Positions 37,400-49,800 of a stretch of DNA of 64,000 nucleotides are shown here, piece after piece; positions within the stretch are counted from its first letter, which is position 1, and the number at the start of each line of letters is the position of its first letter. A model generated the notes under the pieces. It was not told where the DNA came from. It saw only the letters and a program-made list of their open reading frames with translations, and made no database searches. The stretch covers positions 992,001 to 1,056,000 of the forward strand of contig JAALGY010000053.1 in NCBI GenBank assembly GCA_032358165.1, given 5' to 3'. This DNA comes from Diplosphaera chodatii (lineage: Eukaryota > Chlorophyta > Trebouxiophyceae > Prasiolales > Stichococcaceae). Both the position numbers and the translations under genes were made by a program.

Positions 37400-38814
37400 T
37401 CATCGTGAGGCCGTACTCAAGACGCCCTGAAAGCACGTCTTGACTGCCGCCCAGAGCATGTAGAAGATGTACCGCATGCCAGCTGTCCCGCCTGTGAAGA
37501 ACAACATTCACATGAGCGCACATGATGAGTAGAGCTGGACTCAGCCATCGCCAAGCATGACTACAATTCAAGTGTCGCTCTGTGTGCCATCACACATCTG
37601 CAAGCGTATATATCGAAAGATTAGGGTTGTTCACCTGGGAAGTAGCTCATGAGGTAGTACAGCAGAGCTACCACCTGCAGACATTGCCAGTTCCTCAGTG
37701 TTGCTCAGTTGGACGAAGAGCTGCGGTAGCAAAACCCACACTGCATACATACCGCGAAGACGCACCTGTATGCCGCAACAAATCAGTGACATGATGTAGC
37801 TGTGCATGATCAGCGCTGCGTACAGCGTCGCACCCATGCTGCCAAGATACCCTGCAAAATGGTAGCAATGGAAGTCAATGCACAAGTACAGCAACACCTG
37901 GGGCAGCTTGGCATTTGCAGCGTCTGCATGTGGACTCTTCTGCTGCTTGACGGCACAGGGAGGGGGACACGCACCAATGCTGAACAGCAGCCGCTCCTTT
38001 TCCATCATGTACTTCAGCTGTGTCTGGAAGCCCTTGAGCGCAAAGAAGCTGGCCATCATGAGCGCCGACCCGAGCGTGAAGGCTGACGCAAACTTTGCTG
38101 GTGCCTGCAGTGCCGAGGCGCAGACGCTGTTGTGCTTGTCCTCTGCCAGCCATGCTCCACCATCAGAAGGCAACGGATGCCCAGCATCGCAGTGCACACC
38201 AGGATGATGACTGGCAGGAAGACGGTAATCGACACAAACAGGAAGAAGATGCCGGCGCCCATGAAGGCTGCAAAGTAGGTGAACTGCGCCGCAGACGGCA
38301 TACTGCGCAGCAGAACAGTTGTGCAATGTGTCAGCGATGCAACTGTAAAACCCACTTCCAGATTGTGGGTCGGGCAGCAGACACAACAGCGCTGGAAACT
38401 GGCCGTCTCACAATGATGTGGCGGAGGTGGCCCCGCCGCCGATGGTGGCGCCTGCTGTGCTGATGCCTGAGCGTGCGGCGCTGAGGGAGCTGGAAAACGC
38501 GTTGCTGAGCGTCGCACCTGCACCACGGCACATTCGCAGCTCTTGCAGTGTGAACTCCCCCTGCTGATTGAGCCCGCTTACGGAGTGCAGCTGACTGACG
38601 GCTGTTAGTGCTCCACATCTGCAGGAACTGCTCGGTGGTCATACGACGGATAGTCACCTCCAGCCTCCATCTGGCCCATGAGTCGATCGCTCTGAGTTGG
38701 TGGTGCACTGTCGCTGCTGTACTTCTGCCACTCGCCCAGCACAGACTCTGGTGCCTCGGCCAGAGTAGCATTGCCGCCTGGCCACAGAGCTCTGAAGCGA
38801 TCCATTGCGCTCAT
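37400..38814 (-). CDS. SFT2: SFT2-type vesicle transport protein
   Basis: SFT2/Got1-like proteins are small four-helix membrane proteins of the Golgi that help fusion of endosome-derived vesicles with the late Golgi. The start at 38814 (MSAMDRFRALWPGG) opens a cytosolic N-terminus with Gly/Ser/Ala-rich sequence. Then come the four expected membrane segments: FAAFMGAGIFFLFVSITVFL, FASAFTLGSALMMASFFALK, GATLYAALIMHSYIMSLICC and VVALLYYLMSYFPGGTAGMR. Between helices 2 and 3, GFQTQLKYMMEKERL is the typical cytosolic loop. The last exon continues RYIFYMLWAAVKTCFQGVL and ends STASR-stop at 37400. Phases agree across the final three junctions. Length and order fit the family, so the call is firm. 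The N-terminal soluble part is longer than in yeast Sft2. Confidence 0.88.
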
Positions 38815-39345
38815 GACGACCCTGGTCAAATCTCAGACGGCTGTTTCCAAGTGCTGTCCTGCGGCGCGAAGGATCAGTAGGTCTGCTGCTGACGTTTGGC
38901 AGACGCACTGTCTGTCTTGGCAAATTTCTTATTGTGGCCTCAGCAAAAGTGCAATAGTGTCAACTCCGAGGCGCTCGTTTGCAGTAGCAACTGTCAATGT
39001 CGCCAGAGATCTGGCCTGCGAAGTTTTTGGAATTATCTTGAGAGCTTGCACGAGATCAGCAGCTGCTTACGGGGAATTGGTGCACGTGAGGCGAGCAGCT
39101 GAAAGCAGGCAGTATTGAGTCATTGACGCAGATGCCAAGAATTGTGAGGATGCATGACTCGTACATGGTACATCACGCATGCAAAGCACCAGCAGCTTAT
39201 ACATACTTGGTTGGCATGCACATGCATCTTCCTGACGTGAACACAATGCCCAGCTGCTCAGACACGCGTCAGCCTCCTCGCATCATACCCAGCATGTGGG
39301 CATAAACGCATTGGCAGCGGCATTGTATAATTGCCAAAAATCGCA
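38815..39345. promoter_or_regulatory. Divergent promoter region of SFT2 and the LRR-PIN gene
   Basis: About 530 bases lie between the two divergent start codons. No open frame of note and no clear core-promoter motif was identified. A stretch of alternating ATG/CAT-rich sequence lies at about 39130-39240. Confidence 0.45.
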
Positions 39346-42300
39346 ATGCCGCATGGCCGTGGCAGAGGGCGGACGTCGTCGGGCGGCAGAGGCGGCAACC
39401 GGGACTCATCCCCTGTTGTCTCGGGCAGGAGCAGCCACGGCCAGTCGTATAACGCAGTGCCGCCGCCAGCAGCGCTGAACACGCCGCCGGCACCTGCCGA
39501 TGCGGGTGGCCTGCGCAATGGGCACGGAATGTGGGGCGCAGCTACACCAGGCCGACAATCGAATGTCACTCCGCAACGTGACCACAGACCTAAGCCTGGC
39601 CTAGGGGTGCGACATGGTGATGGGTCGCCGCTCCATGGGTCTTCGATGTCCAGCAGGGCGTCACCAGGCAAGCTGGCCGCACTGTCGTTGCACTGCTGTG
39701 ATTTGAGTCTGGCCTTTCTGATAACAACAGTGACGCGTTGTGCTCTAGCGGCTTCTGATGAGGGCATCGTTTGACGATATAGGGCCAGGGCGGCCCTCTA
39801 GCGGGCCACCCTTCAGCAAGCAGCACGGTCGCAGCCCTGGCAGCGGACGCGGCGGCTGGGCTGCAGAGGCGCAGCGCTCTGCGGGGCAGGGCGCGCAGCG
39901 TGTGGCCTTCAGCCCTGACAGGGAGCCAGGCATCTGGAAGGTGCGACTGTGGAGCTCCTCCCGCGGCGGTGCTGCCTCTCCAGCGCTCATGTGGCGCGCT
40001 GACTGTGTGACGCTGCAACAGGTGGGCCCACCAGCTGGAAGCCGCTTCTCTACCGGGTTCCTACATGGCCTTGCAGCTTGGGCTGCAGCTAAGCAGGCCG
40101 CGCAGCGGGAGATTGCGCCACATACCCGTGCAGCGGCCACGGAAGCACCGGCAGCTGGTGGGTCAGCGGCAACAGCACCGGGCACGGCCGACACCAGTGA
40201 GCTTGCAGCTGTCACACAAGCCCTTGCTGCGCTGCAGCACACAGATGCAGAGCAGCCAGCGGCGCAGCCAGCGACTGCAGCACTCCCCTCCGACGATGCT
40301 CCTACAGCAGACGGGCGCAGCAGCAACAGCACAGCAGCCTCGAGTGATGATCTGAGGTTCGTGCCACAGCTGAACAGCAGCCAGCATCAGGGCGGCACGC
40401 CGCACCCAGGGACAGGGTTGTCGGGGGACACGACGGCCACTGCCACTGCCACCAAGAGTGGCACATCCAACGGGAGAGCGGAGGCCGATGAGCTGCGGGA
40501 CGATGCATCTTCAGCACCGGCACTGCAGCCAGGTACACCCTGTGTTGGCAAGCCCCGCAGCTGTGTGCCAAGTCGTGTGTTCTGACCGCAGGCACCGACG
40601 GCATTGATATGATGTACAAGTGCTATGCCACCTATCTATGGAAGTCCTTGTCACCTGTTGTGCAGATGGCGGGCCGCAGCCGGTGCAGGTCTCGCTGCGG
40701 CTGGAGGGCATGGCGCTGAACGACACCGAGGCGCGGCTGCTGGCGGCGTGGGTGGCCGCCAGCGCTGCGCTGGTGACAGTGCGCAAGCTGTGGTTGTTCG
40801 ACAACCGGCTGGGCGATGAGGGCGCCGCCGCCCTGGCGCCCATCCTCGCCAGCGACCAGCTGCTTGAGGTGCGGGCTATGCTGCAGCTTTCGACGCACCC
40901 TCCCTGATGAAGCTTGGAAATGGCAGGACTGAGTGATCCAAACAGTTGTTGCATACGGATGCAGGCAGACTGTGTTCAGCCTGCTGCTGGTCCGGCACCA
41001 TGCACTCATGGAACATGCTACATTTCGCAGGTGCACCTGTCGCACAACATGATTGGGGCGGCGGGCGCCGCGGCGCTGGTGCGTGCGTTGCCGGCGCCGC
41101 CGCTGCGGGGTGGGGGTGTGCAGCAGCAGCGGCAGAGGGGGCCGTGCGGGCCGGGCGGTCCGGGCCGAGGCCTCTGGCTCCGCTTGGAGTGGAACCAGAT
41201 CCCGGTGGGCACCGCAGGGTTCGTGCCTGATGCAGCTGTGGCTGTTCTGCGTGTGTCCAGCAGAGTGTGCGGTGTTGGTAGGCTGCAAAGGCGGTTGGCG
41301 CGCAAAGCCGATTCTTATGAGCCTGTTTGCAGATGGAGGGGTTTACTGCCCTGCTGCTGGAGGAGCGGCGGAGCCGGGGCCTGGTGGTGGACGTCCCAAA
41401 GCAGCGGCCGGTCGCCTTTCGCGGGCACCAGGAGACCCTCGAGTTTGCGGGTGACGCTGCACTCCACCAGTCAGTCTCACAGGTGCAGGTTTCCGCCGGC
41501 CGATGCAACTCCAAATGTAGTGAGTGTGCCTGCGCCGTGGTCTGCAGATGGGCCAGCGCATGCGTGCTGCCCATGGGCGTGGTGCCAGCGGCAGGCCCCG
41601 GCTGCTGCGCCGCTGCTGCTCGAGCTGCGGCAGCTCGCGTCCGACCGTGCCGCAGCAGCGACCACAGCGTCAGCGCCCGCGAGCGATCAGCTGTCGGCCC
41701 GCCAGCCAGCAGCGCCAGCAGCCGCACCGCAGCCGGCGCAGCCGTCAGCAACCGCAGCTGGCGGGCCGCCCGGCGCCGGGCCGCTGCTCCTGCTGCCGGA
41801 CACCAGCGCGCTGCTGCAGATGCTGGGCTGCCGGGCCGGGCCCACCGCCGCGCCCTGCCCCCTCACGCTGCGGCACATGCAGGTGCCGCGCTGGCCAGTG
41901 CAACTCAAGCTTGTCGCATACGTGGCTCCATCGTGAGCAAACTTCAAGGCAGCTTTTGCAATCGCCCACGAGTCTGGTGCCACACCGTGCACAGGAGCTG
42001 GCGGCGGCGGGGCGCTTTGGGCGGGCGCTGCCGCCGGGCGAGCAGGCGTTCGTGCTGCTGACCGACTCGGTGGCCAAGCAGCTGGACGCGCTGAAGAACG
42101 ACGCGGCGCTGGCCCCGGCGGTCCGCCGCTTCCTGGGCAAGGGCCTCGACGCCTGCGGCCCGGCAGGTGGGGTCCGCTCCAGGCGGGGGACGGCACCTTC
42201 CTGGTCGCTGCTGCACAACCAGATGGCCTCTGCTGCCATCCCAGCTGCCATCCAGAGTGTATGTGCACCACGGGTGTGTACAGGCTACGCACGTTGTATG

Positions 42301-43539
42301 CGAACCGTTTTGGTGGTCTGCACGCTGCAGGGCTGGACTTCCTGACTGTGCTGGGTGCCCACGAGGCGGAGGGGCTGGTTGTGGAGGCCGATGCGGAGGT
42401 GGCCGGGTCCCGCTCCCAGTGGATGGCTGACAACGGCCAGAGGGTGCGCACCTCCCGCTGCCTGGGCGTGCTTCCTTGCCTGTCACCGCTTGGACCGCTG
42501 GACACATTTTAGATACACCCAGGACGACTCCTGACTCGACATGCCTTGCATGCAACTGCAGGTGGACGCCAAGATTGTGGAGGTGTGCCCTGAGCCGACA
42601 TCGGCCAATCGATGCGACAGCATCCCAATGTCGATCCAGTCGCATCCACTGCAGACTGCTTGCGCAGCATCAGGGAGACCAGCGTGTGCCAGTTCTGCAG
42701 GTGGGGCTGTTCTTCCAGGACGAGCTGACGGCTGCCGCAGGGAGCACTCAGAATGGTGGTGCCAGCACGGCGTTGCACCCCATGCCCGTGGTGCTGCTGT
42801 CAGAGGATCGAGCGCAGCTGAGCCTCGCACGCAGCCACGGCCTGCCGGCCGCGAGGCTGTCCGCCCTGTCTCAGCTGCCAGCAGCACTGGCCGGGCAGCA
42901 GCCGCTGTCGTCCTCGCTGCTGCGTCGGACTCTGATGTCAGCTGCAACGACAGGTGGACACTTCGATGGTTGATATGTGCCACTTTCCTGTCCGAACTGC
43001 TGCATGGTGTTCTACACCACGAGGGAGGGCTGACTGGCATCCCTGCAACTGCTGCAGGGCTTGGCAGCAAGGCTGGGCGCAGCCTGCAGCAGCAGTTCGA
43101 CGAGGCGGTGGCCTGCCTGCGCGCGCTCCACAGTGAGCTGGCGCTGACGCAGGCTGCTGCATCAGCGGCAGCCCGCGCCGCCAGCAGTGGCAGCGGGGAC
43201 CCAGTCACCGCACTTGCTGCTGTTGCTGATGCACTGCAGCCTTGCAAGCGGGCGCTAGAACAGGGTGGTGCACCGCGCAGTGGCTCCATCACTGAGAACA
43301 CAGCCACTGGCAGCAGTGCACCAGCTGATGCAAGCGCCGTGACAGCGGGTGCAGCAGCGGATGGTGCCCCAGCTGCAGCAGGAGAGACGCAGGGCAGCAG
43401 CTGGGGTGGCCTGGATCAGGGGCGCAGTCTGGCCGATGCCATTGCAAGACAGCTGGAGCAGTGGGAGCCTGCTGTGCACAGGCGGGAGTCTGCCAGTCGG
43501 GTGCTGCGCTGGACCACTGCTTCTGTGGGCATAGATTGA
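39346..43539 (+). CDS. Leucine-rich-repeat protein with C-terminal PIN nuclease-like domain
   Basis: The protein starts MPHGRGRGRTSSGGRGGN, an RGG-type, probably RNA-binding and disordered leader, and continues with several hundred disordered residues (to about 40590). An RI-type LRR segment follows: QVSLRLEGMALNDTEARLLA, VRKLWLFDNRLGDEGAAALA and VHLSHNMIGAAGAAALVRAL, with spacing of about 28 residues. From about 41780 a PIN-like domain begins with LLLLPDTSALLQMLG (first acidic residue). It continues with FVLLTDSVAKQLDALK, AVRRFLGKGLD and MPVVLLSEDRAQLSLARSHG (the SxD-type C-terminal motif). This is the order of Swt1/SMG6-like PIN RNases. The tail is helical and ends TTASVGID-stop at 43539. 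The combination points to RNA metabolism or quality control, but the substrate is unknown. Junctions between about 40900 and 42700 are partly inferred, so LRR and PIN being one transcript still needs RNA evidence. Confidence 0.68.
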
Positions 43540-43619
43540 CTACACGATACAGCCTGATGTAGCCAGCAGTGCGTTCTGCAACATTGGCAGCGTCCATGTA
43601 CTGTCACCGTGCCAGCTGG

Positions 43620-46142
43620 CTACTGTTTGATTGGCTGCTGCCCCACTTTCGTCGGATGCTTGTTCAGGGCTTCCAGCAGCTGGAAGTAACTCCCGATCAG
43701 GAAGGCCCATGCTCCCTGCGCAGCAACGTGAACGTCTGCAAGCCAAGCCAGCGCGACCTGCTGCACGCTGTCTACCCAGGGCCACGCGGCAATCGTCTTG
43801 GGCAGCCAGGGAAAACTCTCACCCAGAATGTGCTGAAGTAGGTGATCCACCTCTGAGGCACGTCGGGTGGGTAGTCCAGCAGGCCCCCAATGGCGGATGC
43901 CTGCTCAGGCAGCACACGCTGGACGGGTTGCAATCCGTGAGGTGTTCAGCATGGCAACCCTGAGTATGCAGCACAATGGCATGCCATCCACACCTCGAAG
44001 CCGATGGCACCAATCAAGTTCCAGAACCCGACCTGCATACGGCAATCATGGGAGCAGGTGTGAAGGAGCGTTAAGCATTGTTCGTTGCAGGCAGCTCCAG
44101 CCAAGCCACTGCATGTCTGGCACAGCACAGCTGTATGTAGCGAACAGGCGCACATGCCAGCCGACGCTCAGGAGCGCCGGCTTCCACCACACGGTTTGGC
44201 ACTGCATGCCAGCAATGAGAAGTGATGTGCAATGACTGCGGTCAGGTGTGCTACCATTGCTGCAAGGCGCGCAGCCAGCAACTGGATGCCTGTATGCACC
44301 GTCTGCTCACCTCAAAACAGAAAATGATCGCAGAGATGATGAAGCCCCATGCGCCAATGGTCTGCAGTCCAAAAACGCTCATCTAGCCCATGTGTGATGT
44401 CTCAACATGCATGAATCAACGGCTATCTGACTAGAAGGCTGCGGACCTGCATTGCCCAATATGCTGCATCCCAAGTCCACCAGTTGGTTGACGCCTCCTC
44501 TGCAAGTGGAGCAGACACTGTATCAGACGGTGCTCAAAGATGGTTTGCAATGCAATTGAAAGACGCGAGGGGGCATGCATGGACATGGCATGGCTTGCCT
44601 GCTATCACATATGGCGCCCCCACGATCACACTGACCTCGAACAGGGTAGCTCCCACAAACTGCAGTGACAAAGCATATCGCACACATCAGGATGCTGTCA
44701 TACTCAATCTGGAAAGTTGGCAGCTGTGTAGCCCAACCAACACAGCATGGCGCTCATGGGCCACCTGTACAAACACTGCAATGTAGCCAACATCCTGCCA
44801 CCTGCGAGCATGGAGAACTCGGATGTTGTGGCCTGAATAAGCTTCAGGATACACAACGCGCAGAGTTGGAACCACGATCTGAGTATCCGCGCGGCAGGGA
44901 GTGTGCCCACCTCCAGCCCCACAGCTTGTACCGCCGCTTTGCCGGCTTGGGTGCTGCAGCACTTTCGACTTCCATGCTATTGACGCCCTTCGGCGGGGAG
45001 CCTGTGCCATTCGCGCTGCTGCCGTTAACAGGTGCAGCATGTGTGTGATGGTACCCATCTGCCACCGGCCGAGACCCGTCCATCTGCTGTGCATGTGCAG
45101 CTTTGCCTGCTGAAGTGTGCTGAGCTGGGTGGCTGTTCCCGGCTTCAGCATCCCCAGAGTGCATGTGTAACAGGTGGTGGGGCGTGAGGATCTGCAGTCA
45201 ACGGGAGCGGCTGGTGAGCACCGAAAGTGCAACGGGGTTGCCTGCTCAGCATGGGTTGCCGCAAGTAATTTGGTGGGCAGCGTACCTCCTTGTCAGCGTT
45301 GACCGCCTCCACAACAGACAGGTACGCGCCAATCCAGAAGAGCGTGCCACCGATCACTGCACAAGCATGACCTCTGCATCAACTTCTTCGAGTTGGGGAA
45401 GCCTTGACGTGACATCGAAGCATCGTGCTTTGGTGTGCAAGACCTGTGCCCCGCCATCAACTATGCGCAGTGCTATCCTGAGGCTGGCTACAGTGATGCG
45501 ACTGCCGCAGAGCTTGCCTGCAGTAATGCTTGACATCAGGTAATCCAGATCCGTGTGTCCAGTCGGAAGGAACAGGAACCAGCCGTTCAGACACCAGGCG
45601 ACCGACCTGCAGTACAGCAAGCTCATTGGGCGGTTGGCTCCTGAACTCCGTCCAAAGATGAACCAGCATCAGTGTGAGCAGCAGCATCAGTCAGCCAAAG
45701 GTGTGTGAGCTGGCAGGCTTCATCTGAGGAGAGCCCTACCCCCATAGGAAGAGCTGTGCAATCCACCTGCACATGGCGGCTCCAGCTTAGCACATGACTA
45801 ATGGCTCATGCGGCAACATGCACAGCAGCCCTTGACGTGCCTGTGCAGGTTCAGGTCACCATGTGTTTCTCACCAGCTGATGTTGTTGAGATCGAAACCC
45901 CACAGCCGGTAGCGTGGCCGCTTGGGCTGCTCACCCGCATGCAGCAGGACGTACGGCTGCCTGTGCTTCCTGTGTGCCCGCGAGTTCCACTGGATGCTGG
46001 CGTCGGTGTGCGGGTCGTGCATGTGCAGGTGCGTCGGGTTCAGGCACCCGCGCAGGTCCCGCGACGCCACGTGCTCCCAGTGCTCCGCCACTTGCAGGTA
46101 GGTGTGGCGCTCATGCCTGCGCTTCGGCACCCCGTGCGGCAT
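43620..46142 (-). CDS. Multi-span membrane protein, YrhK-domain-like
   Basis: The gene encodes an integral membrane protein resembling the YrhK-domain proteins of fungi and algae, whose function is unknown. It opens MPHGVPKRRHERHTYLQVAE at 46142 and has a soluble segment ending PKRPRYRLWGFDLNNISW. Helical exons follow, among them TLFWIGAYLSVVEAVNADKE at about 45320. A hydrophilic, Gly/Ser/His-rich loop ends AAAPKPAKRRYKLWGWRW at about 44910. Then come FVGATLFEVSVIVGAPYV at about 44630 and GFWNLIGAIGFE at about 44010. The last exon reads GAWAFLIGSYFQLLEALNKH, ending KQ-stop at 43620. Two helices of the type 'F-(W/L)-I-G-(A/S)-Y-(L/F)-x-(V/L)-x-E-A-(V/L)-N' occur, so the protein seems internally duplicated. 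Exon edges in the middle are not all resolved. Only 80 bases separate its stop from that of the LRR-PIN gene. Confidence 0.6.
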
Positions 46143-46856
46143 GGCGCCCGTCTGCGAGAGTATATCGCCTGTAATCTAGCACCTCGAACCACGCAAATCA
46201 GCAGCCTGGGCTGCGCCCGACCAGCGAATCAAGATGCACAGAGGCTGTAGAGATTAGTCAGCGTGCGGCGCCGCACATGCACATGTATCCACTCGGACTG
46301 GCGGCGTCCAGATGCGGCGAATGATGTGCTGCGCCCCCGTGAGAGGTGAGGCTTGCTGCACAGTAGAGGTGCTCAACACACTTACACGATCCACATCCGG
46401 GAGACCGCTGTGAGTGCTGCCACCGGCCGCAGCTGCTGGGCGAGTGCCGTTTGCCCCACCTGGAGCCCCTTGGTGATTGCATATCTTGCCCGCCCTCGCC
46501 CTGATTTCTTGCAGCACTGATCGGTGATCGCCACGGCTGGCCACCCGGGTCACCATCCGCAGATCGTTGCCGCAGGGGTGCCGTGCCACCTGTACCTTGG
46601 TTGCTGTATGCGCTGCCTGTGGGAACGCTGTCCCGGTCGCGCTTTGAAAGGCAGGGCTTCCGGTGCAGCGCCGGTGGGGACGGGGCCCCAGCTGCGGCAT
46701 TACGCGGCGGCTGCAAGCCGCGGATGCTGACGTTGAATGGTATGCAGCTGCGCACTTTGGGTTGTGCCACATGCAGCCGCGGCGTGAGCTGCGCAGCTTG
46801 AAAGGTCCTGCTGACGTCTGGCGAAGTGGCCCGGTGCGGGCTGCTCGCCGGGCGCC
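46143..46856. promoter_or_regulatory. Divergent promoter region of the YrhK-like and CAMTA genes
   Basis: About 710 bases lie between the two start codons. Open frames present on both strands lack splice-compatible continuation and domain similarity, so I treat them as chance. The region is likely to hold both promoters and 5' untranslated regions. Confidence 0.45.
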
Positions 46857-49800
46857 ATGACCGAGCCCGCCGCCCTGCCGCTGGACTACACCGACCCGCA
46901 TCTGCCGCCGGGGTGCGTCCCCGCCTCCGCTGCCCCGCACCAACTGAGGCTGCACCCCCTCCCTTGTGTTTTGATGGGTGTGGCCCGCAGCCTGGCCTGC
47001 TTGCACAAACCAAACTAGGCCAGCCGGTGGTGCAGCAGGCAGTGCCCTGTCACGCGTCTACACAGCTATGCACCAGGCTGTTCACGCCTGACGTGACGAT
47101 GTGGCAACCCGCCCACAGGGTTCGTGACGTCTTGGCCCGAGCTGGCGAGGGGTGGCTGAAGAACACCGAGGTGTGCGACCTGCTGGTCCACTACCGCACC
47201 TATGGCCTGCCCATCTGCCGGCACCCGCCCAGCAGGCCCGCAGGTGCGCGGCCCCACGTGTAGTGCTGGCGCATGCTGATGCTTTGTCATGTGGCATGCC
47301 AGCAGCAGGGCCCCAGGATGCGGTCTAGACATATCGGCTGCGTGTCAACGTGCTTGTGATGTAGGCTGTCGACTTTGACGCCCTACAGCTTGCTGCGGCA
47401 TGACCATGGTTTGCCGCTGCGCACAAGGCACAACCTAATTGTGCCACTGGTGCAGGCGGCTCTGTGTTCCTGTTCGACCGCCGTGCCGTTCGCTTCTTCC
47501 GTAAGGATGGGCACAGCTGGCGCAAAAAGGCGGATGGCAAGACTGTGCGCGAGACGCACGAAAAGCTCAAGGTGCATGATGAGCGCATCGGAAAGGACGC
47601 TGCCATGCTCAACTTGCCATGGCGCAAGCTGTGACAGCGACGGCACACATGGTGCTACGGCGCTCCTGACTGCTGCAGGTGGGCAACGTGGACATGCTGA
47701 ACTGCTACTATGCCCACGGCGATGAGTCCGAGGACGTCCGGCTGCAGGTGCCAACTCGACTGCCATCACCTCCCTGCTTCTGCACTCTGCACCCTTCGAG
47801 ACCTGCAACAAAGCTGCCCGAGACGGATTTGTGGCTGACGAAGCAGAATAGAACAGAGAAAGATACAGGCAGCTGCTGCAAGAACAGTCCATTGCCATGC
47901 TGCGTGCAGCGGCGGTGCTACTGGCTGCTGGAGGCGGACGAGGACATTGTGCTGGTGCACTACCTGTCGGCGGGGCAGATGACGGGGGGCCCGCGCAGCA
48001 AGGGCCCCGGGGCGCGCGCCGCCCTGTCCCGCTCCACCTCCGACGAGCCCGAGGCCAGCGACACCACCCGCACCACCTCCTCCGACGGCAGCGCGGGCCA
48101 CCGCCACTCCCTCGAGTCCCCCTTCCTGGCCAAGGCGCGCATGGCCAACGCGCAGAGCCAGGCCGCCATCGCTGCCGCCATCGCCAGCCGGGACGCCGCC
48201 TCGGGCGCCGCCGCCCCCGCCCACCCGGACGGCGGCGGCGGCAGCCCCCCGATGCCGGCGCCGCCGCCGCACATCGGGCCCTCGCTGCGGCCGCGCAACC
48301 GGGATGGCACCACCCAGATGCCGCCGCCGCAGCTGCAGTCCCCCCTGGCCGCGCGGCCCAACGCCATCGCCGCGGCGGCCACCCGGCACCTGGGCTACAG
48401 CACCAGCCTCAGCAAGGTGCCGCTCGCTGCCTTCTTGGGTCCCCGCCTGCACATCTGTGAGCACTGCAGCAGTGTTCGTCGGCAGTCTCTCAGGATAGCC
48501 CTCTTCATCCGACTGGACTTTTGTTGCGCGCAGAGCTCCATGCTGATTGAGGGGCAGATGCCGCTGCTGCCGACGATGAGCACCGACAGCTTCTTCAACC
48601 TGGTGGAGAGCCTGCCGACCACCACACCCGGCAGCGACGCCCCTGACGGCGGCCAACTGGTGAAACTGATGCAGCTGTTGCCATGCTGGCTCTCACCAGT
48701 CACACTCCCTGCTGCGATCCAGAGTGACACACTTGATTGCAGGCGTGCTTCAGCTGAGGACGAATTGGGATGCATAGCCAGCCTGCAGTCCTTTGACTGT
48801 CAACTTCCGAGATACACTGCTGACAGCATTAGTGGTTGTGTGCACAGAGTACAAGGGGCTCGATGCAGCGGCAGAGCAGCGGCCCACTGCGTATCGGCAG
48901 CATGATGAACGCCTGGGACGAGGAGACAGCCATCGCGCCGCATGGTCACATACCCAGCCTGCAGCTGAATGCCTCAGCGCTGCAGGTCAGCTGTGTTAAA
49001 AAAATCCTCGTTTGGAACGCCCCAAGCTCGTGACGAGTATCCCCTGCCAGGCTGCTCCGCAGCGTGTAGTGTAGTCCAGTCATGTGCAGCATACCAGCTG
49101 CTGCATGCCAGATGCAGCTGCCGGTTACAAAGGAGCCTGTGCACCGCAGAACAACTCGATGATGATGGACGCCGGGGAGCTGGACCCGGTGGGCCTGGCG
49201 GGGTCCAGCCTGCGGCTGCCGTCGGGGTTCGCCGCGCCCGACGGCTACGCGCAGTTCCTCCGCGGCGCCGCGCACGCGACCCGCATGCACGCCCCCGGGC
49301 TGCGGTCCATGTCCGGCGGCCTGCCGCGCATGCAGGTGGTGACCAACCCCGAGCCGGGCGGCGGCGCGGACTTTGAGAACAACCGCACCTTCACCGTCAG
49401 GTGGGGCTTCGGTCCAGGAGATAGAGAGCCGATGCACACACGGTGCTCATGCCCATGCTGCACTCAAGAGTGGAACTAGCAAGCACGGGGCGTCAGTATT
49501 CTGCTGGACTGCCACAGGCCGACGACTCCGTTGTATGGTGGTGAAGACAGCCCCGCTGGAGCGGGCCTGCCGCGCATGACGGCGACGGAACATGCACAGG
49601 GCGGCTGGGACCCCACCGCCCAGCCCGGGCCGTGGGAGTCCCTCCCGTCAGCCGGCGACGTGCCCATCCCGGTGAGTCCTGCAGTCTCGATCGCCGAAGA
49701 CACTGTGTATCAGTAGTGAACAGCTGCAACTTTCAGTAAGCTTTTCTTCGACTGTAGTGGACATGCTGCACTGCACATACATGACCTTTTAACCCTCGAG

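Noticed and set aside
47766..48656. 296-codon minus-strand open frame within CAMTA
   Set aside because: It overlaps the CG-1 exons and the disordered Pro/Ala region of the plus-strand gene; the translation is Gly/Arg low complexity.
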